Of a stretch of 5,943 nucleotides of DNA, positions 1 through 4,818 are shown piece after piece; within the stretch, counting starts at the first letter, position 1; every line of letters starts with the position of its first letter. The stretch is from Cyanobacteria bacterium UBA4641. Its GTDB lineage: Bacteria > Cyanobacteriota > Vampirovibrionia > Gastranaerophilales > Gastranaerophilaceae. Below the pieces are notes generated by a model. The model saw only the letters and a program-made list of their open reading frames with translations, was not told the DNA's origin and made no database searches. Made by a program: the position numbers and the translations under genes. The stretch lies in contig DHMN01000041.1 of assembly GCA_002405805.1 (NCBI GenBank), positions 22,407-28,349 on the forward strand, written 5' to 3'.

Positions 1-6
1 ATGACT

Positions 7-89
7 AAAATCAAATGGATAGATTCTGAATAGGATAAAATCTATGTCGCTACGCTCCTTGATTTTTAATCCTTTCAGTATGACATAGA
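7..89. repeat. Palindrome-rich dispersed-repeat-like element A
   Basis: This stretch is built of nested inverted repeats. AAAATCAA at 7-14 pairs with 59-66. ATTCTGAATAGGAT at 23-36 pairs imperfectly with 69-81. TCTATGTC at 41-48 pairs perfectly with 82-89. Its ends match the repeat inside ribD: AGATTCTGAA at 21-30 is identical to 1615-1624, and 74-85 matches 1630-1641 at 11 of 12 positions. I infer a longer member of the same family, with extra sequence between the arms. No gene is convincing here. Boundaries are approximate, and the element may begin outside the window. Confidence 0.55.
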
Positions 90-100
90 ACCATTAGTTT

Positions 101-241
101 TGTCTCTCCAGATGGGAGAGACCGAAATTGTATTTAAGAGGTATTCGAAAATTTACAATTTCGAGTGAGGGTTTGGGCAATCCGATTATCGTTCAAGTAT
201 GCTAAAAACCCTCACCCTAGCCCTCACCCTAGGAGAGGGAA
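101..241. repeat. MITE-like intergenic element B with nested inverted repeats
   Basis: Three perfect inverted repeats lie in series. GTCTCTCC at 102-109 pairs with 115-122 (5-nt loop). CGAAATTGTA at 123-132 pairs with 154-163. GTGAGGGTTT at 165-174 pairs with 206-215. The two outer ends are also roughly inverted to each other: 101-109 against 232-240 match at 7 of 9. Inside is a perfect tandem duplication of a 12-mer at 209-232. There is no coding potential. This resembles the non-autonomous palindromic elements scattered between bacterial genes, here without a visible target-site duplication. It could equally fold as a structured RNA if transcribed. Confidence 0.55.
209..232 (+). repeat. Two perfect tandem copies of a 12-bp unit
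   Basis: CCCTCACCCTAG occurs at 209-220 and again, identically, at 221-232. It lies at the right end of element B and is followed by GAGAGGGA. The first copy also forms the right arm of an inverted repeat with 165-174. Confidence 0.85.
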
Positions 242-258
242 TATGTTCAGTAATAACA

Positions 259-289
259 AAAAACGAACCGTCTATTGAGGTTCGTTTTT
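259..289 (-). terminator. Rho-independent terminator of the AbrB-like gene, probably bidirectional
   Basis: An 11-bp perfect stem (259-269 with 279-289) closes a 9-nt loop. The GC-containing core of six pairs is flanked by an A run on one side and a T run on the other, so the minus-strand transcript ends in a U tract (complement of 258-263). The TAG stop of the AbrB-like gene (272-274) lies in the loop, so gene end and terminator overlap completely. The T run at 285-289 could also stop plus-strand transcription coming from the left. Confidence 0.8.
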
Positions 290-439
290 GTCTTCTTGCG
301 CTTTTGTAATTTTTATCGTGTTATTTTCAACTTGAATTTTTAACATATCAGATTCAGGGTCAACGTCGATTAGCTCCAACAATGTCTTTGGCATAAACAG
401 TGCCCAACCGCTCCCTGAGCGTGACAATTTTTTCTTCAT
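272..439 (-). CDS. Small AbrB/MazE-type (SpoVT-AbrB fold) DNA-binding protein
   Basis: A 55-residue ORF, too short for many gene callers. It begins MKKKLSRSGSGWALFMPKTL. The pattern K-L-x-x-x-G-x-G-W-A-L-x-x-P-K-x-L-L-E-L-x-x-x-D-P, then a beta strand around L33-E38 and a second at T41-K46, is the one I know from the swapped-hairpin AbrB/MazE family, whose members bind DNA as dimers and act as transition-state regulators or antitoxins. The tail (residues 47-55) is short and charged. The start is supported by GGAG about 8 nt upstream of the ATG on the minus strand. No toxin gene sits next to it: the left side is repeats and the right side is a divergent pilin-like gene. A stand-alone regulator, possibly of itself and the pilin gene, is therefore likelier than half of a toxin-antitoxin pair. 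The role is inference; the fold call is fairly firm. Confidence 0.75.
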   Translation of the reverse strand: MKKKLSRSGSGWALFMPKTLLELIDVDPESDMLKIQVENNTIKITKAQEDKNEPQ

Positions 440-468
440 TATTATATCTCCATGTAATTATCTATATA

Positions 469-497
469 TTTACTTTACAAAATTAGAGAAATATAAT
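469..497 (+). promoter_or_regulatory. Predicted promoter of the prepilin-like gene
   Basis: TTTACT at 469-474 (4 of 6 to the sigma-70 -35 consensus) is separated by 17 bp from a perfect TATAAT at 492-497. This predicts a start near 504 and a leader of about 42 nt. A second TATAAT at 516-521 has no good -35 partner. The Shine-Dalgarno AAGGA at 535-539 sits 6 nt before the ATG of the pilin-like gene. Confidence 0.55.
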
Positions 498-498
498 A

Positions 499-513
499 TA
501 CTTTGATAAAGTA
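499..513. promoter_or_regulatory. Candidate operator: TACTTT-GAT-AAAGTA inverted repeat
   Basis: Perfect 6-bp arms flank a 3-bp spacer, directly over the predicted start of the pilin-like transcript. A third TACTTT half-site occurs at 471-476, overlapping the -35 region. The site lies between the divergent AbrB-like and pilin-like genes, which makes the AbrB-like protein the natural first candidate for binding it. That link is inference. Confidence 0.4.
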
Positions 514-545
514 GCTATAATATCATGACAATATAAGGATTAGAT

Positions 546-1283
546 ATGAGAAAAATTTTTTGCGGAACAAATTTGAAAATAAATGGGTTCACTTTGGCTG
601 AGGTGTTAATCACTCTTGGAATTATCGGTGTTGTTGCAGCTATGACGATTCCGACTTTGATGACTCATTTAAACCATGTCAAATTGAAATCTCAGTTTAA
701 GGAAGGGTATTCTTTGTTGGCGCAAGCTGTAAAAATGTATAACGAGGATGAAGAAGCTGACCATTCAAAATTTATTACTGCAAAAAATTTTAGCAAATAT
801 TTTAAAGGCGCAACTATTTGTACAAGCCAAGACAAAAATGATACTCATTGTATTGGTCGTACGGAAACAGATGATGAGGGACATACTTCTGTTACAAATA
901 GAGATTACAAATATACAAATTACGCGAAGAATACTGATTATGTTCAAACAAATATGTTTGATGATTCTCAATTTTATCTGAACAACGGTATGTTAATTAT
1001 TTTAGACTTGAATCCTTGGGGCAAAGGTAAAAATCAAATGATTTCTATTGATATCAATGGAAAAGGTTCTAAACCAAATGCTGCAGGGCATGATTTATTT
1101 ACTTTTGAGCTCCGTCCAACCGAAAAATCAGGAGGTTTTGAACTTATTCCAAGTGGAGAGCAGGACACTGAATTTAATAATAAGGATTATTATTGTTCTA
1201 AGACAAGCAAAAGTCCATACAATGGTATAGCTTGTGCATATTATGCAATGCAAGATGAAGATTATTTCAAAAATTTGCCTTAG
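546..1283 (+). CDS. Prepilin-like protein with N-terminal cleavage/methylation domain
   Basis: A 245-residue type IV pilin or type II secretion pseudopilin-like protein. The short basic leader (1-14, ending K-I-N-G) is followed by F15-T-L-A-E19, so prepilin peptidase should cut after G14, leaving Phe at +1 (to be methylated) and the key Glu at +5. Residues 15-39 form the hydrophobic membrane/assembly helix (V-L-I-T-L-G-I-I-G-V-V-A-A). The rest is a soluble globular head outside the membrane. It contains D169-I-N-G-K-G-S-K-P-N with a following G-H-D (181-183), a loop like the metal-binding loop of some pseudopilins. It also has two cysteine pairs, C92/C102 and C217/C230, that could form disulfides. 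The C-terminal Y-N-G-I-A-C-A-Y-Y ... Y-F-K-N-L-P recurs, as I recall, in many Gastranaerophilales pilin-like proteins. No assembly genes (pilB, pilC, pilD) are in the window, so it probably relies on machinery encoded elsewhere. Major pilin, minor pilin or pseudopilin cannot be told apart here. Its 3' end overlaps ribD by 17 bp on the opposite strand. Confidence 0.88.
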   Translation: MRKIFCGTNLKINGFTLAEVLITLGIIGVVAAMTIPTLMTHLNHVKLKSQFKEGYSLLAQAVKMYNEDEEADHSKFITAKNFSKYFKGATICTSQDKNDTHCIGRTETDDEGHTSVTNRDYKYTNYAKNTDYVQTNMFDDSQFYLNNGMLIILDLNPWGKGKNQMISIDINGKGSKPNAAGHDLFTFELRPTEKSGGFELIPSGEQDTEFNNKDYYCSKTSKSPYNGIACAYYAMQDEDYFKNLP

Positions 1284-2352
1284 TTTTTTTGTTATAAGTA
1301 ATTAAAATATCAGGTGGGAAACTTGCAAAGCTTTCAAATTCTAAGTTTGTGCAGTCTGAAATCTTTTCAACGGATTTTCCGTAAAAACAAGATTTTCCGT
1401 TGTTGTCGCCTAAGATTTTTGGAGCGATGAAGTGGTAAAGTTTATCTGCATAAGGCAAAAAACTTTCATTTAACGCGCCGCCAGATTCAACAAACACGCT
1501 CATAATTCCAAGTTCGTACAATTTTTTCAGGATAAATTCTATATTGAGTTTGTTGTTGGTGCAAGGGGTTGGAATGTAGATAATACGGCTATTTGTCTCC
1601 ATTTGTTCAGGGTGAGATTCTGAAACAAGTTCAGAATGACAACACGCATGATATACGTATATTTTTCCTTGTTTGTAGATTTCTCCGTTTAAATCCGTTT
1701 TTAGCTCTCTATCCAAAATTATTTTGCACTTGTGCGCCATTGTCGGATTATCTGCGATTACGGTTGAAGATGATGTTAATATCGCATCATATTTTTTGCG
1801 GATGTTGCGTACTTCATTCCTTGCCGTTTCTGAGGTTATCCATTTTGAATCATTTGAAAACGTTGCGATTTTTCCGTCAATGGTTGTCGCAGTTTTTAGT
1901 GCCACAAAAGTTCTATTTTGCGTTTTGTTTGTGATAAAAATTTCGTTTAACTTTTTGCATTTATCTTCAAGTACAGGTCCAATGACTTCAATCCCTGCTA
2001 CTCTAAGCTTTTTTAAACCATTTCCTGCAACAATCGGATTAACATCTTCCATCCCATAAACTACTTTTTTAACCCCTTTTTCGATAATCAAATCAGCACA
2101 AGGCGGAGTTTTGCCATAATGAGAACACGGTTCCAAATTTACAACCAAGGTACAGCCTTTTGCATCCTCTAATTTTAGCAGGGCATCTCGTTCTGCGTGG
2201 TTTTCGCCATATTTTTTGTGATAACCTGTTGAGATAATTTCACCTTGCTCATTAAGCACAACACATCCGACAAGCGGATTAGGTGAGGTGTCTCCTTGTG
2301 CTTGTTTTGCCAATTCTATGCATTTGTCCATAAGTGTAATGTATTGTTGCAT
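1267..2352 (-). CDS. ribD: Bifunctional riboflavin-specific deaminase/reductase RibD
   Basis: RibD carries out two successive steps of riboflavin synthesis in the cytoplasm: deamination of the pyrimidine intermediate, then NADPH-dependent reduction of the ribosyl side chain. The deaminase domain (about 1-145) shows N25-P-L-V-G, the zinc/catalytic H52-A-E54 and P75-C-S-H-Y-G-K-T-P-P-C85, with both zinc cysteines. The reductase domain (about 146-361) shows K153-T-A-T-T-I-D-G-K-I-A, S169-K-W-I-T-S and V288-E-S-G-G. The length of 361 is usual for the family. Oddly, residues 238-252 (C-H-S-E-L-V-S-E-S-H-P-E-Q-M-E) are translated from a palindromic repeat inserted in frame, in a variable stretch between reductase strands. 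The segment after A200-D-N-P is shorter than in Bacillus RibG. The chosen ATG matches the start of known RibD proteins but has no Shine-Dalgarno; the next Met (residue 8) has none either. No other rib gene is nearby, and no FMN riboswitch is visible in the 73-bp upstream gap. Confidence 0.95.
   Translation of the reverse strand: MQQYITLMDKCIELAKQAQGDTSPNPLVGCVVLNEQGEIISTGYHKKYGENHAERDALLKLEDAKGCTLVVNLEPCSHYGKTPPCADLIIEKGVKKVVYGMEDVNPIVAGNGLKKLRVAGIEVIGPVLEDKCKKLNEIFITNKTQNRTFVALKTATTIDGKIATFSNDSKWITSETARNEVRNIRKKYDAILTSSSTVIADNPTMAHKCKIILDRELKTDLNGEIYKQGKIYVYHACCHSELVSESHPEQMETNSRIIYIPTPCTNNKLNIEFILKKLYELGIMSVFVESGGALNESFLPYADKLYHFIAPKILGDNNGKSCFYGKSVEKISDCTNLEFESFASFPPDILITYNKKTKANF
1603..1641. 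repeat. Palindromic repeat inserted in frame in ribD
   Basis: ATTCTGAA at 1617-1624 and TTCAGAAT at 1630-1637 form a perfect 8-bp inverted repeat with a 5-nt loop. GTTCAG also occurs as a direct repeat at 1605-1610 and 1629-1634. Read on the ribD strand it encodes C-H-S-E-L-V-S-E-S-H-P-E-Q with no stop or frameshift. The flanking motif of the palindrome is shared with element A at the left end of the window. I recall this DNA motif and its peptide from dispersed repeats in other bacterial genomes, but could not check. Outer limits are uncertain. Confidence 0.7.
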
Positions 2353-2354
2353 AT

Positions 2355-2383
2355 TTGTATTTTATATTAAAACGTGATAAATT
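2355..2383 (+). promoter_or_regulatory. Weak candidate promoter for the hydrolase/ATP-grasp operon
   Basis: TTGTAT (2355-2360) lies 17 bp before TAAATT (2378-2383), which is preceded by TGA as in an extended -10. The start would be near 2390. Both boxes match the consensus only partly, and the site overlaps the ribD promoter region. Confidence 0.25.
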
Positions 2384-2387
2384 GAAA
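2359..2387 (-). promoter_or_regulatory. Possible ribD promoter giving a leaderless or near-leaderless mRNA
   Basis: On the minus strand TTTCAA (2382-2387) is followed after 17 bp by TAAAAT (2359-2364, 5 of 6 to the -10 consensus). The -10 box ends only 6 nt before the ribD ATG, so the predicted start falls on or beside the A of the ATG. The weak -35 leaves this tentative. An alternative -10, TAATAT at 2364-2369, would still leave a leader of only a few nucleotides without a ribosome-binding site. Confidence 0.35.
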
Positions 2388-2425
2388 TAGTTAAAAATGT
2401 TTGAAAAAGAAAAGGGGAGAGATTT

Positions 2426-3091
2426 ATGGTTGATTTAAAATACATCGGACACAGTGCGTTTCAAATTACAAATGGCGACAAAGCTGTTTTGATTGACCCG
2501 TTAGTTTCAGTCAATGAAAAATACGATTGGCACAAAGAACCGATTACAGATATATTGTTGACTCATGCGCATGGTGACCATGTAGGTCAAGCACTGGAAA
2601 TTGCAAAAGAAAAAGATATCGAAATTACTGCAGTTGCGGAACTTGCAGGATATTGCAAACAAGAGGGTGCAAAATCAAAATCAATCGGTTTAGGTGCTTG
2701 GATTAATTTTTCTTGGGGTAAGGCTGTATTTTTACCTGCATTTCACTCAAGTTCGCTACCTGATGGTAGATATGGCGGATGCGCAGCAAGCATTTTGTTA
2801 GATGTTGACGGTGTTAGAATTTACCACGCAGGTGACACTTGTTTGACTAGCGAAATGAAAACTATCAAAGATTTGTATGCTCCACAAATTGCATTGTTGC
2901 CTATCGGTGGTAACTATACAATGGATGTAGAACATGCTGCAATGGCTGCAAAATGGCTTGGTGCAAGAACAGTTATCCCTATGCATTATGGAACATTCCC
3001 TGAAATTCAAGCAGATTTGGAAAGATTTGCAAAACTTATTGCTTACGGCAACACAGCATGCCAAATCTTGAATCCTGCTGAAATCAAGTAA
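2426..3091 (+). CDS. UPF0173-family metallo-beta-lactamase-fold hydrolase
   Basis: A 221-residue cytoplasmic protein, full length for the UPF0173 (YtkL-like) family of metal-dependent hydrolases. The metal-binding signature T46-H-A-H-G-D-H52-V-G carries H47, H49, D51 and H52. Further ligands expected of the fold are H107 (F-H-S-S-S), D137 in H134-A-G-D-T and H187 in P-M-H-Y-G-T, so all metal positions appear intact. The segment G161-G-N-Y-T-M-D-V-E-H-A-A matches the family-specific stretch usually seen as G-x-F-T-M-x-x-x-x-A-A. The substrate of this family is not established to my knowledge, so none is assigned. There is no signal peptide. The start is set by a strong GGGGAG at 2414-2419, about 6 nt before the ATG. 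The ATP-grasp gene follows after 22 bp on the same strand, so the two are probably co-transcribed. Confidence 0.9.
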   Translation: MVDLKYIGHSAFQITNGDKAVLIDPLVSVNEKYDWHKEPITDILLTHAHGDHVGQALEIAKEKDIEITAVAELAGYCKQEGAKSKSIGLGAWINFSWGKAVFLPAFHSSSLPDGRYGGCAASILLDVDGVRIYHAGDTCLTSEMKTIKDLYAPQIALLPIGGNYTMDVEHAAMAAKWLGARTVIPMHYGTFPEIQADLERFAKLIAYGNTACQILNPAEIK

Positions 3092-3113
3092 TAAAATTTA
3101 GATAAGAGGTATT

Positions 3114-4103
3114 ATGAACGATATTTTATTTGTTATAGACAGATTAGAGTTGAAGTATTTTGAGTTTAACAAACTTGTTACTAATTTTTGGATGATTAAA
3201 AGTTTGTTAGACCGAGGTCAAAATGTGTATATTACAACGATTGACATGCTCAAACTCAAATCGTCTATAGCTTATACCTCTTGCTACAAGTCTTTTGTGA
3301 AAGATAATGATATTTTTTATGACAAAAACGATTTGTGCGAAATAAAAATCAATGACTTTGATATGGTGATGTTTCGTCCTGACCCTCCGGTGGATTTGGA
3401 TTATATCAATGCAACTTATATTTTCGATTTTGTCGACAAAGAAAAAACTCTTGTCATGAACGATACTACAGCCGTGCGGAATTTCAACGAAAAATTGCAT
3501 GCTGTTATGTTCAACGATTTGATGCCAAAAAATATTGTAACTTCCTCAAAACAAGATATTGTTGAATTTCTGAAAGAAAATGATGAAATTATCTTAAAAC
3601 CGCTAAATCAATGCTTTGGCGGTGGCGTTATGTATTTAAAACATGGTGATAAAAATACTGCGGTAATAATTAATTCCATGACAAATAATGGCAAACAATT
3701 GATTATGGTGCAAAAGTATATTCCAAAAGCTGTTTATGGCGATAAAAGAGTTTTGATGCTAGGGGAAGATATTTTACCGTATTGTGTCCAAAAAACACCA
3801 AGTAATGATGATTTCAAGTTCTGTGAACACAATGATGCGCATGTTAAAAAAGCTGTTTTAACTGATGAAGAGCGTAAAAAATTCAAACCTGTTGCGAAAA
3901 AGCTTAATTCAATGGGAATTGGCATGGTCGGTTTAGATGTAATTGACGGCAAAATTATTGAGGTTAATGTGACAAGCCCATGCTATTTTATTAAAGAAAT
4001 TGATAATCATTTCGGTGTGCATGTTGAAGATACTATTGCGGATTATTTGTTGAAGGCTTTGGAAAGTCATAAAAATAAAGCAATGAGCTCTTGTGGGGCT
4101 TAA
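3114..4103 (+). CDS. Glutathione-synthetase-like ATP-grasp ligase with altered active-site loop
   Basis: A 329-residue protein aligning by eye along its whole length with prokaryotic glutathione synthetase GshB (about 316 aa in E. coli), which joins gamma-glutamylcysteine to glycine using ATP. Family landmarks are R88-P-D-P-P-V-D, N-A-T-Y-I-F-D (99-105), N124-x-K-L (the N-E-K-L motif), I160-L-K-P-L with the ATP lysine K162, the glycine-rich F168-G-G-G, Q200-K-Y-I-P, G209-D-K-R-V-L, V272-G-L-D, and the Mg-binding E283-V-N-V-T-S-P. However, the flexible loop usually reading G-G-E-x-R-G-N-x-x-x-G-G is replaced by residues 230-243 (S-N-D-D-F-K-F-C-E-H-N-D-A-H), losing the Arg, Asn and glycine pairs. 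ATP chemistry looks intact, but the acceptor or donor may differ, so gshB is not assigned. No gshA is in the window. Start: AGAGG about 4 nt upstream. It ends at a strong terminator and probably forms an operon with the hydrolase before it. Confidence 0.82.
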   Translation: MNDILFVIDRLELKYFEFNKLVTNFWMIKSLLDRGQNVYITTIDMLKLKSSIAYTSCYKSFVKDNDIFYDKNDLCEIKINDFDMVMFRPDPPVDLDYINATYIFDFVDKEKTLVMNDTTAVRNFNEKLHAVMFNDLMPKNIVTSSKQDIVEFLKENDEIILKPLNQCFGGGVMYLKHGDKNTAVIINSMTNNGKQLIMVQKYIPKAVYGDKRVLMLGEDILPYCVQKTPSNDDFKFCEHNDAHVKKAVLTDEERKKFKPVAKKLNSMGIGMVGLDVIDGKIIEVNVTSPCYFIKEIDNHFGVHVEDTIADYLLKALESHKNKAMSSCGA

Positions 4104-4129
4104 AATAATCGACAAAATACTAATAAAAC

Positions 4130-4163
4130 AAAAAAGAGATAGCCATTTGACTATCTCTTTTTT
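4130..4163. terminator. Strong bidirectional Rho-independent terminator
   Basis: A 13-bp perfect stem (4130-4142 with 4151-4163) and an 8-nt loop are followed by T 4158-4164 on the plus strand. The stem starts with an A run, so the minus-strand transcript also ends in a U tract. It lies between the convergent ATP-grasp gene (stop 4103) and the 200-aa gene (stop 4182) and can serve both. Confidence 0.9.
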
Positions 4164-4181
4164 TAAATTAAATACATCAGT

Positions 4182-4784
4182 CTATCTCAAATAAATAAAC
4201 AAATCATTAAATGCTGTAGAGAATTTGTCCCCTAGCATGTAGTTTGCAACTTGCCCAAAAGCGTCTTCTTCATTTGTGATAGCTTTGTTTGCCATTTCAT
4301 GGATATTTTTGCAGTCATAATCTTTTTTAGCGCGTTCAAGTAATCCGTTTAATGTTTGAATGTCTTGAGATTCTGCTTTTTCACCATTTTTAGCTACTGT
4401 ATCTGCAAAGCTTAAATATGTTTTAGCCAGTTTCATATCTGATTCATCCGTTTTTGCAAACAGTTGTTTTAAACTTCTGCAATTGTTTTCATTCAAAACT
4501 TCAGTCAAACCTCGTTTAAATGCAGATAGTTCTTCTTTGCTAAATTCGGTAAAGTGATTTTTTAATTTTGATGCGATAAAGTTCAAATCTTTGCTCGACA
4601 AGTTGGTTAATCTTCCGCTAAATGCTACTTGTGAGCGTCCGCACATTTCTTTTGGTCCGCCTAATTGTTCCGGTGCAGGTTGCTGAGGTTGAGGGTTTTC
4701 AACCGGTGGTTCTGCAGCCTTATGTTGAGGTTTAGCCAATGCGACATTACTCATATTTTGAGTCGAGATAGATAAATTTTCCAT
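4182..4784 (-). CDS. Uncharacterised 200-aa protein, Pro/Gln-rich N-terminus and helical body
   Basis: I do not recognise this family. Residues 1-16 are Ser/Asn-rich. Residues 17-45 are a low-complexity linker rich in Pro, Gln and Glu (P-Q-P-Q-Q-P-A-P-E-Q). A short hydrophobic motif follows, Q52-V-A-F-S-G-R. Residues 60-200 look wholly alpha-helical, with charged amphipathic segments (for example 64-95 and 125-155). Cysteines are at 48, 99 and 157. No signal peptide, membrane helix or catalytic motif is visible, so a cytoplasmic or non-classically exported role is open. An N-terminal disordered stretch ending in an F-x-G motif is something I loosely associate with orphan proteins of Gastranaerophilales. 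The start is well supported by AGGAG (4792-4796) 7 nt before the ATG. The gene stands alone, convergent with the ATP-grasp gene and facing away from the rRNA operon. No clear promoter was found. Confidence 0.75.
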   Translation of the reverse strand: MENLSISTQNMSNVALAKPQHKAAEPPVENPQPQQPAPEQLGGPKEMCGRSQVAFSGRLTNLSSKDLNFIASKLKNHFTEFSKEELSAFKRGLTEVLNENNCRSLKQLFAKTDESDMKLAKTYLSFADTVAKNGEKAESQDIQTLNGLLERAKKDYDCKNIHEMANKAITNEEDAFGQVANYMLGDKFSTAFNDLFIYLR

Positions 4785-4800
4785 AAATACACTCCTATTG

Positions 4801-4818
4801 TTACACTAATTACACTAA
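4801..4818. repeat. Two perfect tandem copies of a 9-bp unit upstream of the 200-aa gene
   Basis: TTACACTAA at 4801-4809 is repeated immediately at 4810-4818. The pair sits 5-22 bp upstream of the Shine-Dalgarno of the minus-strand gene, in its untranslated leader or promoter. It could be a direct-repeat regulator site or simple slippage. Confidence 0.6.

Noticed and set aside
1..33. Open frame M-T-K-I-K-W-I-D-S-E ending in TAG at the left edge
   Set aside because: It is ten codons, has no visible ribosome-binding site, and lies inside element A. It could be the tail of a gene entering from the left, but nothing supports that.
101..241. CRISPR-like array
   Set aside because: The repeats are inverted pairs and a single contiguous tandem duplication with no spacers of regular length. 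No cas genes are present.
440..470. Promoter for the AbrB-like gene on the minus strand
   Set aside because: GATAAT (457-462) and TTGTAA (475-480) are present but only 12 bp apart, and no -35 fits at 16-18 bp. Left unassigned.
1262..1300. Possible terminator between the pilin-like gene and ribD
   Set aside because: Only A/T runs that could pair weakly (A5-T5 type) with no GC core. Not a credible intrinsic terminator.
1593..2059. Two plus-strand frames of about 110 codons
   Set aside because: They are antisense shadows of ribD, whose protein has full family motifs. They have no independent start signals.
2353..2425. FMN riboswitch upstream of ribD
   Set aside because: The 73-bp gap is too short for the conserved six-stem element, and none of its conserved blocks are present.
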